Below, one piece after another: positions 26,260-35,401 of a stretch of 64,000 nt of DNA (its first letter is position 1; each line of letters starts with the position of its first letter). The DNA lies in assembly GCA_964203235.1 (NCBI GenBank), contig CAXNLE010000002.1, positions 558,001 to 622,000 on the forward strand, read 5' to 3'. Made by a program: the position numbers and the translations under genes. The stretch is from BACL27 sp964203235 (GTDB taxonomy: Bacteria > Actinomycetota > Acidimicrobiia > Acidimicrobiales > Ilumatobacteraceae). The notes beneath the pieces were generated by a model. That model did no database searches, had not been told where the DNA came from, and saw only the letters and a program-made list of their open reading frames with translations.

Positions 26260-28016
26260 CGCAAAAACTCCCGTCGCTTTTCTTGAGATGGTTGCAACAT
26301 AATTTCGTCGTTACCTTTGCCAGCAGCAACCATCGGAAAGACTTGCTCAGTTGGCTCGACTCGAAATTCAACTACAACTGGACGATCGTTGATGCTGTTT
26401 GCTTTTTCAATTGCTGATTCAACTTCTTCAGGCGAGTCAACACGAATGCCAACGCATCCCATTGCTTCAGCCCATTTGATGTAGTCAGGTACTGTCTCAG
26501 AAAAGTGAACTTGGCTGTAGCGATTGTCGTAAAACATCTCTTGCCATTGACGAACCATGCCAAGGTTTGAGTTGTTCAAGATGCCAACTTTGATCGGTAT
26601 TTGTTCAACTGATGCTGTGATTAATTCTTGAGCAGTCATCTGAAAGCAACCGTCGCCGTCAATTGCCCAAACTGTTTTGTCTGGACGACCAACTTTTGCG
26701 CCGATCGCAGCAGGCACCGAAAAGCCCATCGTGCCAAGACCACCAGAATTAACCCACGTGTACGGTTCGTTGAAATGCCAATACTGACTCGACCACATCT
26801 GATGTTGCCCGACACCAGACACGAGAATTGTGCCTTCTGGCGATGCATCACGAAGTTTTTCGAGACAATACTGCGGCTTGAGTGCCGCACCTGGCGCACT
26901 TGGCTCATAAGCGAGCGGAAAATTTTCTTTCCAACCGTTGACACGACTGCGCCAAGCTGAAATATCCTCTTGCACCATCGTGCCAGCAAGCAAATCTCGT
27001 ATTGCGATAATCATTTCTTCGATTACGAGTCGACAGTCACCAACGATTGGCACGTCTGGCTTGCGAACCTTGCCTTGCTCAGCAGGATCAATGTCAACGT
27101 GAATAATTTTTGCACCAGGTGCAAATGCTGAAACTTTGCCAGTTACACGGTCATCAAATCGCGAACCAAGAGCGATCAACAAGTCTGCTTTTTGTAATGC
27201 TGTCACTGCAGTTGCGGTGCCGTGCATTCCTGGCATACCTAAACACAACGGATGATTATCAGGAAACGCACCGCGTGCCATCAAAGTTGTGACGACCGGA
27301 ATTTGTGTAAGTTCCGCAAGTTCTCGCAATGCATCAGCAGCACGAGCCTTGAGTACGCCACCACCAACATAAAGAATTGGTTGCTTTGATTCGAGGATTA
27401 ATTTTGCAGCTTCTTTAATCATCCGCGGATGACCTTTAGTAGTTGGCTTGTATCCAGGCAAACTATCTATAACTTCGTCATCTGTTGGCCAATGCCAATC
27501 CATCATGTTTTGCAACACATCTTTTGGTACATCAATTAGAACTGGACCAGGTCGACCAGTTGTGGCGATGTGAAATGCTTGACGAATCGCCATCGGTAAA
27601 TCATCTGCGCTCATTACAAGTTCGTTGTGCTTGGTGATGCTGCGCGTGATACCTACTGTGTCACATTCTTGAAACGCGTCAGTACCGATTGCGCTCGTTG
27701 GTACTTGACCAGTTATCGCAACCATCGGGATTGAATCCATAAATGCATCACAAAGCGGAGTAACTAAGTTCGTTGCAGCAGGACCACTCGTTACCATCGC
27801 GATGCCTGGGCGACCAGTCACGTGGGCATAACCTTCGGCCATGTGGCCAGCGCCTTGTTCGTGGCGAACAAGAATGTGGCGAATGCTTGACTTGATCAAT
27901 GGGTCATATGCAGGCAAGATACAACCACCGGGGAGTCCAAACATCACGTCAACATTTTCTAACTCGAGACCTTTGATTAAGGCTTGGGCGCCTGTGAGTT
28001 GTTGATTTGATTTCAT
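26256..28016 (-). CDS. ilvB: Acetolactate synthase large (catalytic) subunit
   Basis: Condenses two pyruvates, or pyruvate and 2-ketobutyrate, to acetohydroxy acids using TPP and FAD. The 586-residue protein has VRHEQGAGHMAEGYA with the catalytic Glu, GPGPVLIDVPKDV, the FAD-domain SRFDDRVTGK, and the TPP-binding GDGCFQMTAQEL...NNSNLGMVRQWQ block near residues 455-490. GAGAG lies just upstream of ATG 28016. A leader peptide and terminator about 45-145 bases upstream indicate attenuation by branched-chain amino acids. Confidence 0.96.
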   Translation of the reverse strand: MKSNQQLTGAQALIKGLELENVDVMFGLPGGCILPAYDPLIKSSIRHILVRHEQGAGHMAEGYAHVTGRPGIAMVTSGPAATNLVTPLCDAFMDSIPMVAITGQVPTSAIGTDAFQECDTVGITRSITKHNELVMSADDLPMAIRQAFHIATTGRPGPVLIDVPKDVLQNMMDWHWPTDDEVIDSLPGYKPTTKGHPRMIKEAAKLILESKQPILYVGGGVLKARAADALRELAELTQIPVVTTLMARGAFPDNHPLCLGMPGMHGTATAVTALQKADLLIALGSRFDDRVTGKVSAFAPGAKIIHVDIDPAEQGKVRKPDVPIVGDCRLVIEEMIIAIRDLLAGTMVQEDISAWRSRVNGWKENFPLAYEPSAPGAALKPQYCLEKLRDASPEGTILVSGVGQHQMWSSQYWHFNEPYTWVNSGGLGTMGFSVPAAIGAKVGRPDKTVWAIDGDGCFQMTAQELITASVEQIPIKVGILNNSNLGMVRQWQEMFYDNRYSQVHFSETVPDYIKWAEAMGCVGIRVDSPEEVESAIEKANSINDRPVVVEFRVEPTEQVFPMVAAGKGNDEIMLQPSQEKRREFLR

Positions 28017-28056
28017 TTCCGCTCTCCTACTTTTGCTACTTATTGATTTTGGGTAA

Positions 28057-28082
28057 TAAAAAAACCTCCCTGACGGGAGGTT
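28057..28082 (-). terminator. ilvB attenuator (rho-independent terminator)
   Basis: On the minus strand AACCTCCC and GGGAGGTT form an 8-bp stem with loop GTCA, followed by a run of seven to eight T. It lies about 40 bases before the ilvB start and just after a leader peptide rich in branched-chain codons, so it is best read as a regulated terminator inside the operon leader. Confidence 0.9.
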
Positions 28083-28085
28083 GTC

Positions 28086-28109
28086 GGCGCACGCTCTTGA
28101 GCGCGCGCC
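28086..28109 (-). promoter_or_regulatory. Attenuator leader hairpin
   Basis: GGCGCGCGCTC and GAGCGTGCGCC form an 11-bp stem (one G-U pair) with a 2-base loop, starting at the last base of the leader-peptide stop codon. A ribosome held at the Val-Val-Val-Ile-Leu codons or at the stop would affect this stem, and with it folding of the terminator just downstream. Confidence 0.7.
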
Positions 28110-28159
28110 TAGAGAATAACTACGACAGATGCGCTATAAAGACCTTTTGTTGTAAACAC
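28109..28159 (-). CDS. ilvB leader peptide (16 aa)
   Basis: A GTG-started frame encodes MFTTKGLYSASVVVIL and ends in TAG. Its last five codons are Val, Val, Val, Ile and Leu, exactly the three products of the pathway controlled downstream. The stop touches an 11-bp hairpin, which is followed by a terminator. An in-frame TGA six bases upstream rules out longer forms. No clear ribosome binding site is visible, so the mRNA may begin at or near the GTG. The peptide has no other expected function. Confidence 0.75.
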   Translation of the reverse strand: MFTTKGLYSASVVVIL

Positions 28160-28314
28160 TTCTCATAGTGTGGCAGCAGATACAAGCCATTAGCAACCTG
28201 CGATTCGATGTATCTATTTGGTTACGGCGCAGGGCTAAGGCTCGCTACGAATCGCTAGTTTTTGGCTGAGAAAGATACTCTGCCCATACTCGTACACGGC
28301 AAGGAGTTACGGCA

Positions 28315-29247
28315 ATGAAAGTCTTACAAACGCCTGATTCGCAATTTGAAGGTCTCGCCGACTGGCCTTATCCACCGATCTACACAATGATCGAATCTAT
28401 ATCTGACGCTGTCGCCTTACGGGTACATCACATTGACGCTCGCCCACAAAATATGAACTCGGGCGATGTAGTCGAAACCGTTTTATGTATGCATGGCGAA
28501 CCAAGTTGGTCATATCTATATCGCAAAATGATTCCAAGATTTGTGGCCGCTGGTCACCGTGTTGTTGCACCCGACCTAATTGGTTTTGGTCGCAGCGATA
28601 AACCAACTGAAACGACTGACTATACGTATGAGCTTCATGTTGATTGGATGACTCAATGGCTGATTGCCAACGACCTAAAAAACCTGACTTTGGTTTGTCA
28701 AGACTGGGGTGGATTAATTGGTTTGCGACTAGTCGCGGCGATGCCAGAAAGATTTTCGCGGGTTGTCGCCGCAAATACGTTTCTAAATACTGGCGAACGT
28801 CCTGCGAGCGAAGCATTCATGGCTTGGCGAAAATTTAGTCAAGAGACACCGATTTTTGACGTAGGAAAAATTATGCGGGGTGGATGCAAGGTGAGACCAT
28901 TCGCAGACGAGTTGCGCAAGGCTTACGACGCTCCGTTTCCTGATGACAGTTACAAGGCAGGTGCCAGAGTTTTCCCGACGCTTGTGCCGATCTCGCCTGA
29001 AAGTCCTTCTGCACGCGAAAACGTCGAAGCATGGAAGTCACTTCGCAAATTTGAAAAACCGTTTCTCACTGCATTCAGCGACAGTGACCCCGTAAGTGCC
29101 GGTGGAGATAGATATTTTCAGCGTGAAATACCTGGCTGCGCTGGCCAAGCGCACACGACGATCACAAACGCAGCGCACTTTCTGCAAGAAGACGCTGGTG
29201 AGAAATTTGCTGATGTCGTCATTCAATTTATTGCAGCGAACAAATAA
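28315..29247 (+). CDS. Haloalkane dehalogenase-like alpha/beta hydrolase
   Basis: A 310-residue cytoplasmic hydrolase resembling DhlA of haloalkane dehalogenase subfamily I. It shows the oxyanion segment CMHGEPSWSYLYRKMIP, DLIGFGRSDKP, the nucleophile Asp in CQDWGG near residue 126, the acid in SDSDPVS and the base His in AAHFLQED. Trp next to the nucleophile matches halide binding. The enzyme would cleave carbon-halogen bonds to an alcohol and halide, though the natural substrate is unknown. AAGGAG precedes ATG 28315. It is divergent from ilvB and precedes a DUF3054 gene. Confidence 0.85.
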   Translation: MKVLQTPDSQFEGLADWPYPPIYTMIESISDAVALRVHHIDARPQNMNSGDVVETVLCMHGEPSWSYLYRKMIPRFVAAGHRVVAPDLIGFGRSDKPTETTDYTYELHVDWMTQWLIANDLKNLTLVCQDWGGLIGLRLVAAMPERFSRVVAANTFLNTGERPASEAFMAWRKFSQETPIFDVGKIMRGGCKVRPFADELRKAYDAPFPDDSYKAGARVFPTLVPISPESPSARENVEAWKSLRKFEKPFLTAFSDSDPVSAGGDRYFQREIPGCAGQAHTTITNAAHFLQEDAGEKFADVVIQFIAANK

Positions 29248-29271
29248 GAGCGCAATCAATGATCGGTCTTT

Positions 29272-29628
29272 GTGAATAAGTCTCGCCAAATAGCTTTGGC
29301 GCTAACGCTAGATATTTTTAGCGTGTTGCTATTTGTTGCAGTCGGTCAACGCAATCACAACGAAAGCGCAGGCATCTCGGGTGTCATCGAAGTTGCTTTG
29401 CCGTTTTTAATCGCACTTATCTTTGGGTGGCTCGTGACTCGGGCATGGCGAGAACCAAATGCGACCAAGAATGGTGTTGTTATTTGGTTAATCACAGTTG
29501 TGCTTGGCTTACTTTTGCGAAATTTAATATTTGAACGCGGTACCGCTACACCATTTGTTATCGTCGCAACACTCGTGCTCGGCGTATTAATCGCCGCTCG
29601 CCGGCTAATTATGCGAGTTATTCGATGA
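29272..29628 (+). CDS. DUF3054 family membrane protein
   Basis: A 118-residue protein with four hydrophobic segments and the motifs LTLDIFSVLLFVAVGQRNH, PFLIALIFGWLVTRAW and VVLGLLLRNLIFERGTATPFVIVA, which match the actinobacterial DUF3054 family. Its function is unknown. The start is GTG 29272, 22 bases after the dehalogenase stop. The 3' end overlaps the convergent ilvD by 11 bases. Confidence 0.8.
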   Translation: MNKSRQIALALTLDIFSVLLFVAVGQRNHNESAGISGVIEVALPFLIALIFGWLVTRAWREPNATKNGVVIWLITVVLGLLLRNLIFERGTATPFVIVATLVLGVLIAARRLIMRVIR

Positions 29629-31330
29629 TGTTGGTGATTGCGCCGCGGTCGGCACCTTGGGCAAGTTTCGCGAATTTAGCCAACACACCACTTGTGTAAC
29701 GAGGCGGGTTCGGCTTCCAACCTTTTTTACGATTGAGCATTTCTGCCTCAGAAATTAGCAAATCAATTTTCAACGACGGTACGTCAATCAAAATTTTGTC
29801 GCCGTCATTAATAAATGCAATTGGCCCGCCATCGGTTGCTTCTGGTGCGACATGGCCGATGCAAAAACCCCAAGTTCCGCCGCTAAATCTGCCGTCAGTA
29901 ATTAATGCGCAGTCGCTGCCGCGACCTGCACCTTTCATTGCGCCAGTAATTGCCAACATTTCGCGCATGCCCGGGCCACCTTTCGGGCCTTCATAACGAA
30001 TCACGAGCACAGTGCCGGGTTTAATATCGCCCGACATAATTGCAGCCATCGCACCATCTTCGCCGTCGAAAACTCGAGCGGGCCCTTCGAAGTGCATTTG
30101 ATCGGCTGAGAGGCCAGCAACTTTGACAACTGCACCGTTAGGCGCGAGTGAGCCGCGCAAAATATTTAATCCGCCTTGAGCATGAATTGCATTTGATAAT
30201 GGATGAATAACTTCGCCATCGGGTGCTGGCGGATTAATCTCAGACAAGTTCTCGGCCATAGTTTTACCGGTAATAGTTAGAACATCGCCGTGTAATAAAC
30301 CAGCATCAAGTAAATGCTTCATAACTACTGGCACACCACCGACGCGATCAATGTCGGTCATGTGATACTTGCCGCCAGGTTTTGTATCGGCAATGTGTGG
30401 CACCTTTGCTGCAATGCGATTGAAATCGTCGAGCGATAATGCAACACCCGCCTCGTTGGCGATTGCCAACAAATGCAACACAGCATTGGTGCTGCCACCC
30501 AACGCATTTACGACTGCGATTGCATTCTCGAATGCTTTCTTAGTCATGATGTCACGCGGATAAATACCAAGACGCAATAAGTTGACGACGGCCGCACCGG
30601 CGCGTTGCGCATCTTCATCGCGACGCGAGTCAATTGCTGGTGGCGACGCACTGCCAGGCAAACTCATGCCGAGTGCTTCGGCGATACTCGACATTGTGTT
30701 GGCAGTGAACATTCCACCACAGGCACCTTCGCCAGGGCAAGCCTCGCGTTCAATTTCGCCAAGTTCGTCTTCGCTCATTTTGCCGGCCGCACATGCACCG
30801 ATTGCTTCAAACACAGTTGTGATGTCAATGTTTTTGCCGTTGTGAACGCCTGGCAAAGTTGAGCCGTTATAAACAAACACGCTCGGCAAATTGACCCGCG
30901 CTGCGGCCATCAACATTGCCGGAATACTTTTGTCGCAACCCGCCAAACCGACAAATCCATCAAAGCGTTCGGCATGCATCACTGTTTCGACACTGTCGCA
31001 AATAACTTCACGGCTAACTAGTGACGCACGCATTCCTTCGTGACCCATGCTGATGCCGTCGCTAACTGTGATCGTGCCAAACTCAAGTGCCACACCGCCG
31101 GCTTCTCGTACACCTATTTTCGCACGAGCGGCTAAGCGTTTCAATGAAACATTGCACGGCGTTACTTCATTCCATGAGGAGGCGATCGCTACTTGCGGTT
31201 TTACCCAATCGTCATCGCCTAAACCAACGGCACGCAACATTGCGCGCGATGCGGCTTTTTGAATTCCATCGGTTACATCGCGACTCCGTGGTTTGATATT
31301 TACAGGCGTGCCAGGATCCCGAGCGTTCAT
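29618..31330 (-). CDS. ilvD: Dihydroxy-acid dehydratase
   Basis: Third common step of valine and isoleucine synthesis: dehydrates dihydroxy acids using an Fe-S cluster. The 570-residue protein has the cluster Cys motifs GCDKSIPAMLMA and EACPGEGACGGMFTANTM, GGSTNAVLHLLAIA, and the C-terminal SDCALITDGRFSGGTWG. It starts only three bases after the stop of the FTR1 iron permease on the same strand and shows no promoter of its own, so the two are probably co-transcribed behind the IdeR boxes. It is physically separate from ilvBNC. Confidence 0.95.
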   Translation of the reverse strand: MNARDPGTPVNIKPRSRDVTDGIQKAASRAMLRAVGLGDDDWVKPQVAIASSWNEVTPCNVSLKRLAARAKIGVREAGGVALEFGTITVSDGISMGHEGMRASLVSREVICDSVETVMHAERFDGFVGLAGCDKSIPAMLMAAARVNLPSVFVYNGSTLPGVHNGKNIDITTVFEAIGACAAGKMSEDELGEIEREACPGEGACGGMFTANTMSSIAEALGMSLPGSASPPAIDSRRDEDAQRAGAAVVNLLRLGIYPRDIMTKKAFENAIAVVNALGGSTNAVLHLLAIANEAGVALSLDDFNRIAAKVPHIADTKPGGKYHMTDIDRVGGVPVVMKHLLDAGLLHGDVLTITGKTMAENLSEINPPAPDGEVIHPLSNAIHAQGGLNILRGSLAPNGAVVKVAGLSADQMHFEGPARVFDGEDGAMAAIMSGDIKPGTVLVIRYEGPKGGPGMREMLAITGAMKGAGRGSDCALITDGRFSGGTWGFCIGHVAPEATDGGPIAFINDGDKILIDVPSLKIDLLISEAEMLNRKKGWKPNPPRYTSGVLAKFAKLAQGADRGAITNIIE

Positions 31331-31333
31331 ATA

Positions 31334-32152
31334 TTACGAGACTAGTTGCCTCGCCGCCTTTGGCCTCTTTAGATATATCGCAAGAACTGGTATCAAGTAT
31401 GCGAAATATGCGATCACACGGACTCTCTCGGGGTTTGCATGCCAGCCGAATAATCCACGCATAAAGTCATAGAAAGTTCCACCAGCTGACCAAATACCAC
31501 TTTCAATTGTCCACGCTGACTCGATCAAATAACCGGTTTCTAAACCAAGGAGTTCGCGAAACTCATGCACTGTTTTGCCTGCCAGACCGGCTGCAAACAT
31601 CAACAACAAGATCGCTGTGACATTAAAAAACGTCTTGAGGTTTACGCGACTACCCGCCTTGAAAACAAAGAAGCCGATTGCAATTGCCACGAGAAGTCCA
31701 ATTACACCGCCAATCACAACCGACGAACCAGACGCGGTTTCGGTTTTCGCACTCAATAAGAACAGTGCGGTTTCTAATCCTTCACGCGCAACAGCGACAA
31801 ACGCGATAGTCACAAGAGCCGTCTTTGATGAAGTCTCAACTTTCTTCCGCAAATCAGCAGTCATATTTCGTGCGTTGGCTCGCATCCAGAAAATCATTTG
31901 TGTCAACACAAGCATTGCTGCCAGTGCCAATGTGCCTTCTACGGCGTATTCAACATTGCCGTTCAGGCCATCAACGAGTACATAAACAGCAATACCGACA
32001 ATTAGACATGCGACGGTCGCAGCAATCGTGCCGAGCCATACTGACTTCTTCTCGCCTTGACGATTAGTTTTGGCGAGATAGGTCAGCAAGATTGAAATAA
32101 CCAATGACGCTTCGAGACCTTCGCGTAAGGTGATCAAAAAACTAGAACCCAC
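31334..32152 (-). CDS. FTR1 family iron permease (EfeU-like)
   Basis: A 272-residue membrane protein with about seven hydrophobic segments and two REGLE motifs, LREGLEAS near residue 9 and AREGLETA near residue 121, which bind iron in the FTR1/EfeU family. It imports ferrous or ferric iron. No EfeO or EfeB partner is in the window. The start is GTG 32152, preceded by AAGGAG at five-base spacing. Two IdeR/DtxR-type boxes lie 34-71 bases upstream. The stop is three bases before ilvD. Confidence 0.88.
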   Translation of the reverse strand: MGSSFLITLREGLEASLVISILLTYLAKTNRQGEKKSVWLGTIAATVACLIVGIAVYVLVDGLNGNVEYAVEGTLALAAMLVLTQMIFWMRANARNMTADLRKKVETSSKTALVTIAFVAVAREGLETALFLLSAKTETASGSSVVIGGVIGLLVAIAIGFFVFKAGSRVNLKTFFNVTAILLLMFAAGLAGKTVHEFRELLGLETGYLIESAWTIESGIWSAGGTFYDFMRGLFGWHANPERVRVIAYFAYLIPVLAIYLKRPKAARQLVS

Positions 32153-32185
32153 AATGACTCCTTAATTCAGTGAATATTTTTATCA

Positions 32186-32223
32186 GTTAGGCAACCCTAA
32201 CACGTTGTTAGGCTAACCTTACA
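32186..32223 (-). promoter_or_regulatory. Two IdeR/DtxR-type iron boxes
   Basis: On the minus strand, 32223-32205 contains AGGTTAGCCTAAC, identical to the core of the DtxR/IdeR consensus TTAGGTTAGCCTAACCTAA. A second, weaker copy, TTAGGGTTGCCTAAC, is at 32200-32186. Both lie just before the ribosome binding site of the iron permease, where a repressor would block transcription when iron is plentiful. No IdeR gene is in the window. Confidence 0.78.
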
Positions 32224-32240
32224 ACTCGGCAACTCAATTT

Positions 32241-33683
32241 TCACGCTGTCTTTTTCGCCTGCAAAAGTGCGGTAATCACTTTGCCGTCGGCCTTTCCTTT
32301 TGAAGATTTCATCACTGCGCCGACTAACGCACCAAGTGCTTTTTCTTCTCCGCTGCAATATTTTTGCCAAGCACCAGGTTCGGCTGCAATTGCGGCATCG
32401 ACCATTGCCTCAACCGCACTTGTATCAAGTGCCTCGAAACCACGTTTTGCCGCCATCGCTAAAACGTCACCACCACCAGCTTCAATCAAATCTGTGAGCA
32501 AAGTTTTTGCTTGAGTCGAAGTTACTTTTGCGTCGCGCTCTAAAACTGTAAGTGCTGCTAAATCTTTTGCCGATACTTTTGGCGATGCGCCCTGCTCAGC
32601 AAACGCCTGTTGCACATATATCACCGCGCGTCGCGCATCACCGCCAGCAGAAATAACCTCTCGAACATAGTCATCTTGTCCGCGCTCAACGACGACAATC
32701 GCTGATTCTCCGTCTTTGTCAACTCCACAAAGTTCAGCCAATGCTTGCCGTCTTGCTGCTGGCAACACCGGCAACGCAGCACGCACCGCTTCGATCCAAG
32801 ACTGGTCAGGCACGAGTGGCACAAGGTCGGGCTCTAAAAAGTATCTGTAGTCGTCAGCGTCTTCTTTGGTGCGCAAAGTTTCGGTGCGACCAGTTGAGTC
32901 ATCCCAGTGACGTGTTTCTTGGCGAATTGTGCCGCCACTTTCAATTAAATCAACTTGTCGGCGTGACTCATAATCAATCGCCCGACCAACAGAGCGAATC
33001 GAGTTGACGTTCTTTATTTCGCAACGCGTGCCAAATGGTGTGCCAGGTTTGTGCACCGAGACATTGACGTCGCAACGCATTGAACCCTCTTCCATTTTTG
33101 CATCGCTTGCACCAACGGCCAACAAAATAGAACGCAACTCGGCTACATACTGTCGGGCTTGCTCTGACGTTCGGATATCTGGACGTGAAACAATTTCAAC
33201 GAGCGGCACACCAGCGCGGTTGAAATCAATTAGCGAATAATCACTGCCGTGAATACGTCCGGATGCGCCACCAAAGTGTGTTGACTTGCCAGTGTCTTCT
33301 TCGAGGTGAGCGCGTTCAATGCCGATGCGCACATCGCCTGGCAACATTAAAAAACCGTCAACGTTCAATGGATGGTCATATTGCGTGATCTGAAAAGCCT
33401 TCGGCAAGTCAGGATAAAAATAATTCTTGCGGTGAAAAGTACATGGTTGAACTTTGCAGTTAAGTGCCAAACCGATTCGCATTGCAAGTTCAATTGCATG
33501 TTTATTCAGCACCGGCAAGGCACCAGGTAAACCCAAAGTAACTGGATCAATATTTGTATTTGGCTCGTCACCGAAACGATTTGCACTTGCACTGAACATT
33601 TTTGTTTTCGTGGCGAGTTCAACGTGAACTTCAAGGCCAACAATTAATTGCCAACCGTTAGGAAGTGCTGCGACTTCACTCAC
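32241..33683 (-). CDS. gatB: Aspartyl/glutamyl-tRNA amidotransferase subunit B
   Basis: Part of GatCAB, which converts Glu-tRNAGln or Asp-tRNAAsn to the amide form. The 480-residue protein has VGLEVHVELATKTKMFS, DPVTLGLPGALPVLN, NYFYPDLPKAFQITQ, the GVPLVEIVSRPD kinase-type core, and the C-terminal helical and YqeY-like tail (GALVGAVMKSSKGKADGK). The start overlaps the gatA stop by four bases. Third gene of gatC-gatA-gatB. Confidence 0.96.
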   Translation of the reverse strand: MSEVAALPNGWQLIVGLEVHVELATKTKMFSASANRFGDEPNTNIDPVTLGLPGALPVLNKHAIELAMRIGLALNCKVQPCTFHRKNYFYPDLPKAFQITQYDHPLNVDGFLMLPGDVRIGIERAHLEEDTGKSTHFGGASGRIHGSDYSLIDFNRAGVPLVEIVSRPDIRTSEQARQYVAELRSILLAVGASDAKMEEGSMRCDVNVSVHKPGTPFGTRCEIKNVNSIRSVGRAIDYESRRQVDLIESGGTIRQETRHWDDSTGRTETLRTKEDADDYRYFLEPDLVPLVPDQSWIEAVRAALPVLPAARRQALAELCGVDKDGESAIVVVERGQDDYVREVISAGGDARRAVIYVQQAFAEQGASPKVSAKDLAALTVLERDAKVTSTQAKTLLTDLIEAGGGDVLAMAAKRGFEALDTSAVEAMVDAAIAAEPGAWQKYCSGEEKALGALVGAVMKSSKGKADGKVITALLQAKKTA

Positions 33684-35095
33684 GACGCACGCTCGAGTTC
33701 TGCTGCGACTTTGAACATTGCTTGTTCACCCAATGTTGGAGCCAAAACTTGAATACCGACGGGCATCGAATCTGCACCTACACCAAATGGCACACTCATT
33801 GCTGGGTGACCAGCCAAGTTCGTCGGAATCGTAAACACGTCACACAAGTACATTGCTAACGGGTTGTCAGTTTTAGAGCCAAACTTAAATGCCACTGACG
33901 GCGAAGTTGGCGTAAGAATCGTGTCAACATTTTGGTACGCACGCGCAAAGTCATCTGAAATTAGTCGGCGAACTTTAAGCGCCTTGCCATAATAAGCATC
34001 AAAATAACCTGCCGACAAGGCATACGTGCCGAGCATGATGCGACGCTTTACTTCTTCACCGAAACCGGCTTCGCGAGTTGCGGCATACATCGAATTTAAA
34101 TCCGCTGCATCAACTCGATTGCCGAAGCGAACGCCGTCATAACGCGCCAAGTTGCTGCTGGCCTCCGCGGGCGCAATCAAGTAATAGGCAGTCAAGCAAT
34201 ACTGCAACGACGGCAACTTGACATCAACGATTGTCGCACCAGCGCTTCGCAACGCATCAAACGATGCTTCAAGACGCTCAAGTACATCTGGTTCACAACC
34301 TTCGGGCAAATCAGTGACTCGCCCAACTCGCATACCTTTAACGCCCTGATCGAGAACAGAAACTAGCGAGAGCGCAGGTTGCGGAATCGACGTTGAATCC
34401 ATCGGGTCGTGACCCGAAATAGTTTCGAGCAAAGTTGCCGCGTCGCGCACATCGCTCGTGAATGGACCGATTTGATCGAGACTGCTAGCAAATGCAACTA
34501 GCCCATACCGCGAAACAGTTCCGTATGTTGGCTTTACACCAACTACACCGCAAAGAGCAGCGGGTTGACGAATGCTGCCACCAGTGTCGCTGCCGAGTGA
34601 CGCTGCTGCGAAACCTGCAGCGACCGCAGCCGCACTACCGCCGCTTGATCCGCCTGGCACACGCGAGATGTCGTATGGATTTCTTGTCGGGCCAAACGCC
34701 GAGTTCTCGGTGCTTGAACCCATCGCAAATTCATCGAGGTTTGTCTTGCCGACAATAACAGCGCCAGCGTTGCGCAATTTAGTAACAACAGTTGCATCGT
34801 ATGGTGGCTTCCAGCCTTGCAAAATTTTTGAAGAGCAAGTTGTCTCAACTCCACGCGTGCACATGTTGTCTTTCAATGCAATGGGCACGCCAGCAAGCGC
34901 ACCAACTTTTTTGCCAGCCTTGATGTCGTTATCTATTTTTTCGGCGTCATGCCGCGCTTGTTCTGCTGTGACCAAATTAAACGCATGAATCTCAGATTCT
35001 CTGGCACTGATTCGCTTCAAATATTCTTCAACTACGTCAATTGCCTTCAATGTGCCGCCGCTCACACCTGATGCAATTTCAACAAGCTTTTGCAT
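33680..35095 (-). CDS. gatA: Aspartyl/glutamyl-tRNA amidotransferase subunit A
   Basis: The 471-residue glutaminase subunit releases ammonia from glutamine for GatB. The amidase signature is complete: Lys in PIALKDNMCTRG, PGGSSGGSAAAVAAG with the cis-Ser, and LGSDTGGSIRQPAALCG with the nucleophile Ser. The substrate segment VGKTNLDEFAMGSSTENSAFG is also present. It starts three bases after the gatC stop and overlaps gatB by four bases. Confidence 0.96.
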   Translation of the reverse strand: MQKLVEIASGVSGGTLKAIDVVEEYLKRISARESEIHAFNLVTAEQARHDAEKIDNDIKAGKKVGALAGVPIALKDNMCTRGVETTCSSKILQGWKPPYDATVVTKLRNAGAVIVGKTNLDEFAMGSSTENSAFGPTRNPYDISRVPGGSSGGSAAAVAAGFAAASLGSDTGGSIRQPAALCGVVGVKPTYGTVSRYGLVAFASSLDQIGPFTSDVRDAATLLETISGHDPMDSTSIPQPALSLVSVLDQGVKGMRVGRVTDLPEGCEPDVLERLEASFDALRSAGATIVDVKLPSLQYCLTAYYLIAPAEASSNLARYDGVRFGNRVDAADLNSMYAATREAGFGEEVKRRIMLGTYALSAGYFDAYYGKALKVRRLISDDFARAYQNVDTILTPTSPSVAFKFGSKTDNPLAMYLCDVFTIPTNLAGHPAMSVPFGVGADSMPVGIQVLAPTLGEQAMFKVAAELERAS

Positions 35096-35098
35096 TTG

Positions 35099-35401
35099 TT
35101 AAACGTCAAAACCAATAGTTGGTGGCACTCTAAAACGTCCACTCTCGGCAGTGGGTGCTTGACTAAGAACTTCATCGCGATCTAACGATGGTGCAATGAC
35201 ATCTTCGCGCACCACATTTTTAAGTGGATATGGCTGCGTCATCGGCTCAACATTCGCAAGATCTAAAGCGTCAATGTCGCGAAAGTGTTCAAGCATCCCA
35301 GCGAGTTGTGCTGTCATTTTTTCTACTTCGTCTGTATTCAAGCTCAGCCGAGCGAGACGCGAAACTTTAATTACTGTTTCTTGAGAAATCTTTTCGGCCA
35401 C
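35099..35401 (-). CDS. gatC: Aspartyl/glutamyl-tRNA amidotransferase subunit C
   Basis: A 100-residue protein that clamps GatA and GatB together. Family features are the start region SQETVIKVSRLARLSL, the LEHFRDIDALDLANVEPMTQP segment and LREDxV-like VVREDVIAPS. GTG 35401 is chosen because it gives the normal length; the open frame reaches 35473, but that part lies inside lgt and has no homologous sequence. The start overlaps the end of lgt by 31 bases. Confidence 0.9.
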   Translation of the reverse strand: MAEKISQETVIKVSRLARLSLNTDEVEKMTAQLAGMLEHFRDIDALDLANVEPMTQPYPLKNVVREDVIAPSLDRDEVLSQAPTAESGRFRVPPTIGFDV

